Source of the DNA: Takakia lepidozioides
Taxonomy: Eukaryota; Streptophyta; Takakiopsida; Takakiales; Takakiaceae
Reading direction: 5' to 3'
Length of the DNA: 64,000 nt
Assembly: GCA_030704615.1 (NCBI GenBank)
Contig: CM060731.1
Span: forward strand, 95,582,756 to 95,646,755
Part shown: one piece after another, positions 55,310 through 64,000 of the stretch
Layout: each line of letters begins with the position of its first letter
How positions within the stretch are numbered: the first letter of the stretch is position 1
Program-made: the position numbers and the translations under genes
The notes under the pieces: model-generated
The model's database searches: none
What the model saw: only the letters and a program-made list of their open reading frames with translations
Told to the model about the DNA's origin: nothing

Positions 55310-56160
55310 TCACCTCGTGGTTGATCTTCTTCCTGTACCAATTCCCTTATTCTTTCTTGCAAAGAAAAATGAAGGAGTGGCATCCAACTCTAGTTCTTCT
55401 GGTATGGGTGATGTACTCCCTGATCTTAATGGTGTGAGAGGTCCAGATGATTCCCCTATGTCTATTCCTCTCTCCCAAAGATATAGATAATTAGCTTTCA
55501 GATAACTTTCTCTTTTTGCTGAATATCTCTGGAGTCTAGCTTCTCTTTCATCACTCATGTTCCATGTCTTTCATTTCATTAATGTGGCAATAACCAAAAC
55601 TCTCTTCTGTAGTATCTCTCATATATGCCTGGGTTTCTTTCAAGCTTCAATGCACCCTTGGCTATACTAGAAGTCTCCGTTACCATATAACCATATGGCA
55701 AACAAGTCTGGAAAGCTGTTCTTGGTGTGAGTTTGATCCACAAAATATCCTTTGGAATCCAATTCTTTACCAATACAAGCTCTTCATGCATATGAGTATA
55801 AACATTCACCTTCCTTTCCTCCCAGCCTTCAAACTCTACTCGCTTAATGGATAGCAATGCTATCACATAAACCAGTGTTGGTAACTAACGTGCTCTTCCT
55901 CTACAGGCCACCTGATAAATCTTTATCACTCATTTCTCCAGACCCCACTCAGGGTCAGCATCATGCACTCTTTTAAGAATGTTTTCTTTACAACCGTCTG
56001 GCAATTCCAAGAACCTCTAAAAGAATCGTTTGGACAATCTTTCCTTCTCAGTTTCACAGGGAATTTGATTCACATCAAATTCTTTAATTCTCCAACCACC
56101 ATGATCCCACCAGATGCCTGTCACATCTGGTTGTTCAAGACTTAGTTCCCCAGTATGGTC
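55310..56160 (-). pseudogene. ORF0 and Gag start of family A (element A copy)
   Basis: The 55866-55579 frame is the C-terminal half of ORF0 (RVEFEGWEERKVNVYTHM, PYGYMVTETSSIAKGALKL). The 55558-55310 frame begins MSDEREARLQRYSAKRESYL and is the Gag start. The N-terminal half of ORF0 (56160-55870) carries small indels relative to copy B. Confidence 0.65.
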
Positions 56161-56166
56161 GCCAAA

Positions 56167-57073
56167 TGTCGAGCCGCTTTTACTCACCCATCTCTTTGCT
56201 ATCCGAGGTGGAAACTCCAAGATAGAAGAGTTGGATATTTCTAAGCACTCAGCCCGCTCAGTACAATCAGTCATGACCTACAGCTAGTGAGTCATGGTTG
56301 TGCTTCCCAATTGTATTCCTTCTTGCTTTCATGTTATCAATTCACCTTATCTGATACTGAAGCATCAGATTGCTTCAGTATCTACTTAATTCCAATTAAT
56401 CATGCATTCATTTCACAGCTTCACTCATGTCTATCTACACAGTGTGATTGTATCGAATAAGTATCAGATTACGATTTATCAGGTATCAAGCCAATGTCAA
56501 GGTGACTCTAATCCGCCCTACAGTATCACTACAGCTCTATATGAAACAAATATCTACTGTCCATCTCTCCTCTTTCTCCGTGCTTTCGTTCTTGCTCTCC
56601 GCCTGATCTCCTCTCCTCCATTACCAAGAAGTGCTCCCCGTGAAGTGTGTCCCTTCTTTCCGTTGCCGCTCCCCTTATCTGCCCGCAAGCTGTTCTAACC
56701 ACCTAACTAATTAACCGTTATCCCCGAAGTATCACGTTCCTTCTGCAGATGTCGTTCACTCACAGTCGTTCCCTGCCATTGATAACTGTTCCCCATGTAC
56801 TGTGACAGGCTGTGTGAAGCTGTGCCGAGCTGTGACTGGCTGTGTCGGCTGTGTTGGCTGTGACTGGCTGTGACGGGCTGTGGCGGCCGTGCGAAGCTGT
56901 GTCAGGCTGTGTTGGCTGTGATGGACTGTGTCGGGCTGTGTCGGGCTGTGTAACCCCCCCCTAAAGCCCGCTGCTGGCACCCCTAAGGCTCCTGTTGGTC
57001 TCAGTCTGTGCAAAAATTTAGGGTACCCCACAGAACCCGTAAAAGCGTCTAAGTCCCAAGCAGCCCTCTAACA
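56167..57073 (-). repeat. 5' LTR of family A (element A)
   Basis: About 907 bp with TGT...ACA ends; matches 434-1423 and 58502-59464. It contains a shorter 10-bp CTGTGAC repeat block (about 56800-56950). Confidence 0.85.
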
Positions 57074-57076
57074 ACC

Positions 57077-57895
57077 CTGCCCTCTGGGAGGTGCTGGTCC
57101 TCTTGTTGGTGCTGGTCCTTGAGGACCTGTTGTTGTAGTGGTGGAACTCCCACCAGGTGCTGGCCCCTGAGCACTCCCTACTACTGGCCCCTCTATACTC
57201 ACAGTATTCCCAGCCCCAGTTGCACTACTTCCCACACTCCCTGTCCCCCCAGAGCCAGATCCAAGCTTCCCGTCTGATCCCTCTGAGCCGACACCTTCGT
57301 TGGCCTGTGATCCAAGTGCTCCACTTGATCTAGGTCCAACGGGTTGGGATGTCCTGGTTGTAGTCTCAACCTCAACTGTTGGGTCTACTTCTTCATACTC
57401 CTCATCTTCCAAATTCTTCTCTCTGTTTTCATCTTCCAAGTTCTTCTCTTGGATTTCCTCTTCTTCACTCATGTAACTCAATTGCAATGGTGTTGGAGAG
57501 TCTGAACTCTCCGTTGGCTCTGCCACATCCCCTTCCCCTTCTTTATTTTGTGCTTCAGAAACTGGAGTTTCTGCCTTTGGTGTCCCATGCCAACTCTTAT
57601 CAAAGATTTCTGTTAAATCCTTTATCCAGGGATGTACCTCAGATCTCTCTCCTCGTGGTTGATCTTCTTCCTGTACCAAATCCCTTAATCTTTCTTGTAA
57701 AAAATAAGAAGGAGTGGCATCCAACTCTGGTTCCGCCGGTATGGGTGATGTACTCTTCGATCTTAATGGTGTGAGAGGTCCAGATGATTCTCCTATGTCT
57801 ATTCCTCTCTCCCAAAGATATGGATAATTAGCTTTCAAATAACTTTCTCTTTTTGCTGAATATCTGTGAAGTCTAGCTTCTCTTTCATCACTCAT
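57077..57895 (-). pseudogene. Gag N-terminal half of element B
   Basis: The frame starts MSDEREARLHRYSAKRESYL and continues through an acidic stretch (EEEIQEKNLEDENREKNLEDEEYEEV) and the Gly/Ser/Thr linker. It is truncated by the LTR of element A. Unlike copy A it has no frameshift over 270 aa, so B's coding region is less decayed. Confidence 0.7.
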
Positions 57896-57915
57896 GTCCC
57901 ATGTCTTTCATATCT

Positions 57916-58500
57916 TCAATGAGGCAATAACAAAAACTCTCTTCTGTAGTATCTCTCATATATGCCTGGGTTTCTTTCAAGCTTCAATGCACCCTTGGCT
58001 ATACTAGAAGTCTCTGTTACCATATAACCATATGGCAAGCACGTCTGAAAAGCTGTTCTTGGTGTCAGTTTGATCCACAAGATATCCTTAGGAATCCAAT
58101 TCTTTACCAGTACCAACTCTTCATGCATATGAGTGTAAATATTCACTTTCCGTTCCTCCCAGCCTTCAAACTCCACTCGTTTTATGGATAGCAACGCTAT
58201 CATATAAACCAGCGTTGGTAACCAACTTGCTCTCCCTCTACAGGCCACTTGATAAATCTTTATCACTCCTTTCTCCAGACCCCACTCAGGATCTGCATCA
58301 TGCACTCTCTTAAGAATTTTTTCTTTGCAACCGTCTGGCAATTCCAAGAATCTCTGAAAGAATTGCTTGGACAACCTTTCTTTCTCAGTTCCACAGGGTA
58401 TTTGATTCACATCAAATTCTTTAATTCTCCAACCACCATGATCCCACCAGATGCCTGTCATCTGGTTGTTCTTGACCCAGCTCCCCAGTATGGTCGCCAA
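57916..58500 (-). CDS. ORF0 protein of family A/B retrotransposons (intact, 194 aa)
   Basis: The frame starts just inside the LTR and primer-binding stretch and ends 20 bp before Gag. It has GIWWDHGGWRIKEFDVNQI, then FFQRFLELPDGCKEKILKRV, then WLPTLVYMIALLSIKRVEFE, then LWIKLTPRTAFQTCLPYGYM. I recognise no family. The same frame, more or less damaged, precedes Gag at 55579-56160 and 1-433, so it is a regular part of this retrotransposon family. It may be an N-terminal Gag extension or a separate accessory protein. Confidence 0.6.
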   Translation of the reverse strand: MATILGSWVKNNQMTGIWWDHGGWRIKEFDVNQIPCGTEKERLSKQFFQRFLELPDGCKEKILKRVHDADPEWGLEKGVIKIYQVACRGRASWLPTLVYMIALLSIKRVEFEGWEERKVNIYTHMHEELVLVKNWIPKDILWIKLTPRTAFQTCLPYGYMVTETSSIAKGALKLERNPGIYERYYRREFLLLPH

Positions 58501-58501
58501 A

Positions 58502-59464
58502 TGTCGAGTGGTTTTTACTCACCCATCCCTTCGCTATCCGAGGTCGAAACTCCAAGATAGAAGAGTTGGATATCGCTAAGCACTCAGCCCGCTCGGAACA
58601 ATCAGTCATGACCTACAGTTAGTGAATCACGGTTGTGCTTCATGTTTGTATTTCTTATTGTCTTCATGTTAGCAAATTACCTTACTGTGTATACCGAAGC
58701 ATCAGATTGCTTCAGTATCTATCAGGTTCCATTCACTCATCCATTCATTCCACAGCTTCACTCAAGTCTCTCTACACAGTGTGATTGTATCGAATAAGTA
58801 TCAGATTAAGATTTATCAGGTATGAGGCCGAAGCCATGGTGTCTCTAATCTGTTCTACAGTATCACTACAGCTTTGCTTGTAACGAGCATCTACTGATCA
58901 TCTCTCCTCCTTCACCGTGCTCTCCATCCTTGCTCCTGTTCTTGCTCTCCGCCTGATCTCCTCTCATGCATTACCAAGAAGTGCCCCCCCGTGAAGTGTC
59001 CTCCTCCCTGTTGCTGCTCTCCTTAATCTACCTGCAAGCTGTTCTAACTGCCTAACTAACTAACTGTCACCTAAGAAGTAAACACGTTCCCTCTGCAGAT
59101 GTCGTTCCCACACAGTCATTCCATGCCAATGATAACCGTTTCCTCTGTACGTTGTGACGGGCTGCGCCAAACTGTGTCGGGCTGTGACTGTGCCGAGCTG
59201 TGACTGGCTGTGTGAAACTGTGCGAAGCTGTATCGAGCTGTGATAGACTGTGACTAACTGTGATAGGCTGTGATTGACTGTGTATGGCTGTGATAGACTA
59301 TGATAGGCTGTGTACGACCGTGTAAGCCTGTGACTGAGTGTGTAAGCCTGTCTACCACCCCTAAAGCCTGTGCCTGTCACTCCTAAGGCCTCTGTTGGTC
59401 CAAGTCTACCATCCGTAAATTTGCGCAAAAATTAAGTGTCCAAGTCCCGGACAGCCCTCTAACA
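58502..59464 (-). repeat. 5' LTR of element B
   Basis: About 963 bp, TGTCGAGTGG to CCTCTAACA on the plus strand. It contains a degenerate CTGTGA repeat block (59150-59350). The outer end stands inside coding sequence of element C. Confidence 0.85.
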
Positions 59465-60803
59465 CCCCTTCATACCATATCTGCTCATCCTCATCACTTG
59501 ATTCCCAGGTGTGGTCTTCATCATTCAAGAAGTTCTCTTTCCTCTCCCATTGATCCACCTTTTCTTGTTGTGCTTGACGTTCCATTGGCTTTAAACACCT
59601 TTGACTCCCCCTTTTTCTGCTCTTCCCTCCAGTTCTCAATTGCACCATGCCTGCGAACGTGGGGTCATCTGGTTCATTGAATCTCCTGATCTGATCTGCT
59701 GCTATGGTCTGAGACGTGCTCCATGCCTTCGCCACTGCCTTTCTCCTCAATTTGCTGCCTTGCCTTCCCCTCTTGCCTGCAGTTCTCTTGTCATCAGATC
59801 TGCCCTTCTGAGTTGCAGTCCTCCACAGGTACATGCAGCATATGACCACCACTTGCATTGTCCATGCCATCCAGGTTATCACCCTCTCCCTCCATCCACG
59901 TCGTTGTTGCCTCTTCTCATTGACAAGTGTACGTTGTGTTTTATGATCATCCTCATCAGAGTTTGTTCGGCTGTCCTCTCTGTCACTTTTCTTTCCTCTC
60001 AGTTGATGTTTCTCTAATTTGTGCTCTCCCTTACTGTCTCTCGCAGTTGTAGACCTGAGACTCGACATTCGCTGGTCCAAGCAAACGCTTGTAGCTACAG
60101 CTGGCTCACGGGGACACCTCCCTCTCTCATGACAAAGACCACATGGTGCTCTCAGACCTCGCTCCTTCCTTGCAGTAATCAGTCCAGCCGCCTTTCTCTC
60201 TTTGCTGTGCCTGAAATCTTTCTCACCGTCAGCCTCTCTCACAATTAAGTGACCCTGCAGTTCTGCCCTAATTTTTTTTTTATCTCGCTCTTGCATTACG
60301 CTGTCCTTCCCCTCACTCTCACACGGTGATTTGTTCTTTCCTGCAGATTGTACACTCCCCTTGGCTACCACTACATCTTGCATGTGATCATCCTCATCAG
60401 GTTGCCCCTCACTTTTCACGTCACTCCATTTCCCACGCACAAGCTTGCCCTTTCTCTTACATTCCAAATTCAGCAGGTCTGTGTTCTTACTCTCTCCATC
60501 CTTGCTTGCACAACCCATCGCGTCATAGGTTAGTTTTTGCTTCCCCCTTTTGCCCTGGTCTTCAGTCTGAATCTGTTCAATTGGCTGACCCTTGTGATGT
60601 TTGTGTGGCATACTCTTACAGAATGCACAAAGGCCTTCATTTCTTCCTTCTGTATGTTGAAGAGGTATCTTGGTGGTCACGGGCTGCTTTTGGCAGGTCA
60701 GTCCTCCCTCTTCATTCAACTTACTGTAGAAACTGTCATCCTTCAAATTTGCCCCACATTCTCCCGTTTCTTCCCTGTCACTCTCAATCCTTTCTGCTGG
60801 CAA
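59465..60803 (-). CDS. Unknown basic protein downstream of RNase H in element C (part 2)
   Basis: An open frame of about 445 aa to the junction with B. It opens with a copy of a Cys/His module (LTCQKQPVTTKIPLQHTEG then LCAFCKSMPHKHHKGQ). It continues as charged, Lys/Arg/Glu-rich sequence with one hydrophobic segment (VITWMAWTMQVVVICCMYLW) that could span a membrane. I recognise no family. The end is acidic (DEDHTWESSDEDEQIW). The missing C terminus would lie beyond elements A and B. Confidence 0.45.
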
Positions 60804-60998
60804 ATCTCTCTTTTTCAGTTGTCACCACTAATATGTTCTGATCCTCTTGATAGTCACTGCTGCTTACCCTTTGACCATTCATGCCAGTCAAACTCTCCAA
60901 TTTGCAACCATCCACTCTGTCATTCTCACATAACAATCCATCCTTCCTTTCAGACTGTCCACATCCCTGGTTTGCAAGCTGAGATCCAACATTGCAGG

Positions 60999-62051
60999 TC
61001 AGTTTATGCTTCCTCTTTTCGCCTTGGTCTCCAGTTCGCCTTGCTGGTTATTGTGATGCTCGTGTGGCATATTCCTGCAGAATCCACACATGTGCTTCTT
61101 CCTTGCTTCCATATGTTCAAGCATTACCTTGTTGGCTGCGGGTTGGTCTTGGCAGGTGAGCCGTCTCTCTCCACCCCACTGAGTGATGGAATTGGCACTC
61201 TTCAGGTCATTCTCCCTCACCTTTATCTCACTGACATTCTCTCTGACAGGTGTGTCACTCAAACCTTCACTCACTGTGTCGGCCTTTCTCTTGCTGTCTC
61301 TATCTTCGCAGTAAAGGGTATCACACAGTGTTGTATTCTCACTTATCCTCCCTTGGTTTGCAACACCCTCACCATCTAAAGTTAGCTTCTGTTTTCCTGT
61401 CAAGCCTTGATGTTCAGTAAGTTCAAGCTGTACCTCATCTCCGGGATCATGTGGCTCTGCTGCTACAGGTCTGTGGGTGTTGCCTCTTTCCCTTGTCCCA
61501 ATCTCCGTGCTGGTTATAGCGCTCGTCAGTTGGTTTCTGCACGGATGCAGCTCCTCGCTATCCTCATCATTGATGCCCTTTATACCTTCCAGGTGTGTCA
61601 TCACCACTCCATCCACCACACTGCTTCTCTCCTCCTTTTCATTGCATCTGCCCTCTCCCTTCGTTGCTGTCCACACCATGCCCTTACCCTCTTGTTGGAA
61701 TGTGCTGCCCTCTCTTTCTTCAGTCATTCCAGAGCAGATCATCGTCTCACAGCTGTCCCTTTTGTCAAAGTGAGAGCTGCAAGATGCTTTACTTAGTAGA
61801 TCTCCCACTGTATTGACGCCAGGGTATAGCTCAAATCTCACTCTTCGCTCCTTTGACATCCCTTTTGCAGGCTGTGGGATGCTCATATCTGTCAAGCCTG
61901 AAAAAGGTACTTCCATCTCTCCTTCCATTGTCTCATTAACACACACATTCTCGCTGTTTATCAGTTGGCCCAACTCGAAACTAAAATCTTGAGTTATGTC
62001 TGTCCCCTTGACTTGTCCCAACCTTGCCCACTCTAGAGGTTGTAGTATCAA
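60999..62051 (-). CDS. Unknown protein downstream of RNase H in element C (part 1)
   Basis: A 350-aa open frame overlapping the end of the RT/RNase H frame by about 70 bp in another frame. It is hydrophilic and ends with the same Cys/His module as part 2 (LTCQDQPAANKVMLEHMEAR then MCGFCRNMPHEHHNNQ). A KQKLTLDGEGVANQGRI segment recurs in part 2 as KQKLTYDAMGCASKDGE. No integrase motif is present. It may be a lineage-specific insertion or a captured host sequence that has been duplicated. Confidence 0.45.
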   Translation of the reverse strand: MILQPLEWARLGQVKGTDITQDFSFELGQLINSENVCVNETMEGEMEVPFSGLTDMSIPQPAKGMSKERRVRFELYPGVNTVGDLLSKASCSSHFDKRDSCETMICSGMTEEREGSTFQQEGKGMVWTATKGEGRCNEKEERSSVVDGVVMTHLEGIKGINDEDSEELHPCRNQLTSAITSTEIGTRERGNTHRPVAAEPHDPGDEVQLELTEHQGLTGKQKLTLDGEGVANQGRISENTTLCDTLYCEDRDSKRKADTVSEGLSDTPVRENVSEIKVRENDLKSANSITQWGGERRLTCQDQPAANKVMLEHMEARKKHMCGFCRNMPHEHHNNQQGELETKAKRGSIN

Positions 62052-63678
62052 TGAAGAAGTGTACGCTAATCAACTCCCTCCTGAACTGCCATAGAGCCCA
62101 TACAAGAAGATAATAGTGCAACTCAACCTCACTTCTCTCGTTGTATCTAACAACTGCCCTGTTTTTCTTTGCTGCAAGGACATATCTGCCTTCCTGACGT
62201 ATAAACAGTGCAGCAACAAACAAGTCTCCTTCCCAATACAGCTTCAACACAGTTTCAGGTATTTCCTTTTCCACTTGTGTCATATTGATTTCCATCTCCT
62301 CTGTCTCTTCAGCCTTGCCCACAGGAAACCTACTAAGGGCGTCCACGTTGGCATGTTTGCTGCCAGGTCTGTGGATGATGCGGAATTCAAAATCTTGCAG
62401 CATCATAATCCATCTACCTTGCCTCCCATAAGCATCACTAACTGTAGCTAACCACTCTAGGGGTTTATGGTCAGTCCGAACCAGAAACGGTGTGCCATAT
62501 AGATATTTGCGGAAATGAAGAACTCCCCACACTAGTGCATAGCACTCTCCCTCCATAGGATGGTACTTCTTTTGCGCATCCGATAGTGCTTTACTGGCGT
62601 ATGCGATGACCTGTTCTTTTCTTCCCTCCTTCTGCGATAGTATGGCACCCACTCCCTTAGCTGACCAGTCCACGTCCAAAAGGAAAGGCTTCGTGAAGTC
62701 TGGCCTTACCAAGATTGGTGCTTCGATGAGTTTTAGTTTCAGCCCCTCGAAGGCATTGTGGGCTTGGGCACCCCATTTGTACTCAGTATCCTTCTTTGTC
62801 AGCTCAAACAAAGGTCCAGCAATGTGCGCATATCTCTGCACATGTTCACGGTAGTACCCCGTCATCCCCAGGTATATTTTTACTCCCGTGCCATTCTTAG
62901 ATATTGGGAATCGCTCGATGGCTATAACTTTGTTGGGGTCTGGCCTGACTGCCTCCTTTGACACACTGTGTCCTAGGAATGCGAGCTCTTGCCTCCCAAA
63001 TTCGCACTTGTCAGGGTTAAGTTTTAGATCATGCGCATTCAGCCTCTGTAGAATTCCCTCCACATGCTGTAGATGACTCTCCCAATCTGCACTGTGGACA
63101 TTAATATCATCCACAAACACCTTTGCACATAGCTTTATCTCCTCTGCCAGTATGTTGTTCATTGCCCTTTGGAACGTGGCGGTGGCGTTCTTCAGCCCAA
63201 AGGGCATCACAAGCCATTCGTACAGCCCTGTCTTGGTGATTACAGCAGTTTTTTTTATGTCTTCTTCATTCATCCTTATCTGCCAAAAACCACTCTGCAG
63301 GTCTAGAGCAGTAAACCAACTTGCCTTTCCTAGCTGTTGCAACACATCACGTATAATTGGCATTGGGTAGGCATCCCTCCTTGTTTGTTGGTTCAACAGT
63401 TGATAATCCCCGCAGAACCTTTTGCTCCCATCCTTCTTTGGTGGGAGTGTTACAGGGCAGCTGTATTCTGAGGCACTAGGCCTCATCTTTCCTTGTTTTA
63501 TCAGTGCTTCAATCTGAGAGTGAACCTCCCTTTCCTCCCAGTCAGACAGCCTGGTAGCCCTGCTCTTACACGGTGGAAATCCCTGTGTATCAATGCAGTG
63601 CTCCACATCCTTGCAGAATCCAAGATCAGCCTTACTTAGTGCAAACACTCCTTGGTTTCTCTCCAACATCTCCAGCAA
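61981..63678 (-). CDS. Reverse transcriptase and RNase H of element C (565 aa, intact)
   Basis: RT blocks are in order: CPVTLPPKKDGSKRFCGDYQ, WFTALDLQSGFWQIRMNEED, LVMPFGLKNATATFQRAMN, KVFVDDINVHS (catalytic VDD) and LNPDKCEFGRQELAFLGH. The connection and RNase H follow: FLLDVDWSAKGVGAILSQ (D), YHPMEGECYALVWGVLHFRK (E), LVRTDHKPLEWL (D) and HRPGSKHANVDALSRFP. No internal stop is seen, so this is the best preserved polymerase in the window. It converts element RNA to DNA inside particles. Confidence 0.9.
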   Translation of the reverse strand: MLEMLERNQGVFALSKADLGFCKDVEHCIDTQGFPPCKSRATRLSDWEEREVHSQIEALIKQGKMRPSASEYSCPVTLPPKKDGSKRFCGDYQLLNQQTRRDAYPMPIIRDVLQQLGKASWFTALDLQSGFWQIRMNEEDIKKTAVITKTGLYEWLVMPFGLKNATATFQRAMNNILAEEIKLCAKVFVDDINVHSADWESHLQHVEGILQRLNAHDLKLNPDKCEFGRQELAFLGHSVSKEAVRPDPNKVIAIERFPISKNGTGVKIYLGMTGYYREHVQRYAHIAGPLFELTKKDTEYKWGAQAHNAFEGLKLKLIEAPILVRPDFTKPFLLDVDWSAKGVGAILSQKEGRKEQVIAYASKALSDAQKKYHPMEGECYALVWGVLHFRKYLYGTPFLVRTDHKPLEWLATVSDAYGRQGRWIMMLQDFEFRIIHRPGSKHANVDALSRFPVGKAEETEEMEINMTQVEKEIPETVLKLYWEGDLFVAALFIRQEGRYVLAAKKNRAVVRYNERSEVELHYYLLVWALWQFRRELISVHFFIDTTTSRVGKVGTSQGDRHNSRF

Positions 63679-63687
63679 TTGTTTCCT

Positions 63688-63975
63688 TTACTGTTCAGTC
63701 AACATTGGGTTCAGCTTCAGCCTTGCTTGGACTCTTTCCCAACGGCTGGCTACTTCCTGTTCAACTCCATGCACTGAGTTGATGATTCCAGGGATAGACG
63801 CATTAGCTCGCTGGTACCTCTCCCTCTCTTCAAAGCTAACTACCTGCAGCCAGTCCTGATAGTCATCGTCTTCATCTTCTTCTCGTAATTCATTTTCCCA
63901 AGCCTTGCTGTATGCATCCCTCAAGCACATGCTAGCCATTCCTTGTTGTGCTGCTTGGTCAATCAGTTCTGTCAA
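63688..63975 (-). CDS. Polyprotein segment upstream of RT, element C
   Basis: A 95-aa open frame (MTELIDQAAQQGMASMCLRD..., then acidic EEDEDDDYQDWLQVV, then ARLKLNPMLTEQ) in front of RT, separated by one stop near 63688. It resembles the region between Gag/protease and RT that starts RT with a '...LNP-LT..Q..' segment. The remainder is outside the window. Confidence 0.5.
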   Translation of the reverse strand: MTELIDQAAQQGMASMCLRDAYSKAWENELREEDEDDDYQDWLQVVSFEERERYQRANASIPGIINSVHGVEQEVASRWERVQARLKLNPMLTEQ

Positions 63976-64000
63976 CCCTTGATCTTCCAGCTCATCGTCC

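Larger units (their letters stand above)
51757..57073 (-). mobile_element. Family A Ty3/gypsy retrotransposon, 5' part
   Basis: Minus strand: LTR (57073-56167), primer-binding stretch, ORF0, Gag, zinc knuckles plus protease, and RT, cut at 51757 inside RT by the Z methyltransferase sequence. RNase H, integrase and the second LTR are absent. The LTR end at 57073 stands inside the Gag of another copy (B). Confidence 0.8.
57074..59464 (-). mobile_element. Family A-type element B, 5' part (interrupted by element A)
   Basis: LTR (59464-58502), ORF0 and the Gag N-terminal half, cut at 57074 where the LTR of element A begins. The same Gag position continues in intact order only in element A, so A inserted into B. 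Confidence 0.75.
59465..64000 (-). mobile_element. Ty3/gypsy element C (interrupted by B, runs off the window)
   Basis: Minus strand: a Gag/Pol linker at the window edge (63975-63688), RT and RNase H (63678-61981), then two long open frames of unusual content (62051-60999, 60803-59465) where integrase would be expected. The LTR of element B cuts the last frame. Confidence 0.75.

Noticed and set aside
59860-59960. Envelope protein in element C, from one hydrophobic segment
   Set aside because: A single hydrophobic stretch without signal peptide, cleavage site or second membrane segment does not support an envelope call.
61981-63678. Endogenous pararetrovirus polymerase
   Set aside because: The RT and RNase H order fits Ty3/gypsy as well, and no movement-protein or coat-protein motif is seen. 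Without the rest of the element, gypsy is the simpler reading.
1-64000. tRNA, rRNA or bacterial operon features
   Set aside because: I looked for tRNA-like cloverleafs near the LTR junctions, rRNA blocks and Shine-Dalgarno-led operons and found none. The only tRNA-related sequence is the primer-binding site at 17305-17316.

Overview
ORGANISM AND OVERALL NATURE. The window is eukaryotic and nuclear: there are GT-AG introns, zinc-knuckle Gags, Ty3/gypsy pol genes, a mutator-like (MULE-like) DNA transposon, a PPR gene fragment and a DnaJ-type Cys-rich fragment of plastid-chaperone type. All of this points to the green lineage. A Ty3/gypsy element that encodes a C5 cytosine methyltransferase has been described in charophyte algae, so a streptophyte alga with a large genome (for example a Chara- or Klebsormidium-like species) is my best guess. 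It is an inference, not a proof. Almost the whole window is nested transposable elements. I see no intact host gene and no tRNA or rRNA gene. || LAYOUT. 1-1423: 5' end (ORF0 plus LTR, minus strand) of retrotransposon family A. 1424-4948: right half, minus strand, of 'element X', a methyltransferase-carrying DNA transposon. 4949-24006: a Ty3/gypsy element with Gag, protease, C5 DNA methyltransferase, RT, RNase H, integrase and a terminal PHD finger. It is split at 11465-19453 by a non-autonomous LTR element carrying a PPR fragment. 24007-25165 and 40549-43129: left half of element X. It is split by 'element Y' (25166-40548), a close relative with terminal inverted repeats and a 14-bp flanking duplication. 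43130-43500: LTR fragment of the gypsy element. 43501-46380: low-coding region with a DnaJ-type fragment and one unknown 249-aa ORF. 46400-48985: second copy of the methyltransferase gypsy family (leader, Gag, linker). 48985-49745: palindromic satellite. 49760-51757: third, diverged copy ('Z') of the transposon methyltransferase gene. 51757-57073, 57074-59464 and 59465-64000: three minus-strand gypsy elements, A inside B inside C. || THE SYSTEM OF INTEREST. Element Y (about 15.4 kb) encodes three things. First, a MULE-like DDE transposase with a SWIM zinc finger. Second, a ten-exon gene that I read as a ParB/Srx-like domain fused to a beta-class (N6-A/N4-C type) DNA methyltransferase. Third, a divergently transcribed pair of paralogous proteins of unknown function. 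It also carries dense arrays of a near-perfect 22-bp palindrome (core AAATGCGGNNCCGCATTT), and some copies lie inside introns of the methyltransferase gene. The ParB-plus-methyltransferase architecture is typical of prokaryotic and phage proteins. A palindrome-rich element that also encodes a ParB-like domain suggests a self-marking or partition-like DNA recognition system. Next to it, an unrelated retrotransposon carries its own C5 methyltransferase and a PHD reader. Two unrelated mobile-element lineages in one locus therefore carry different DNA-modifying enzymes. || STATE. Nearly all copies are decayed by frameshifts and stops. Several stops in the gypsy copies are CAG to TAG changes relative to the sister copy, as expected from deamination of methylated CHG cytosines.
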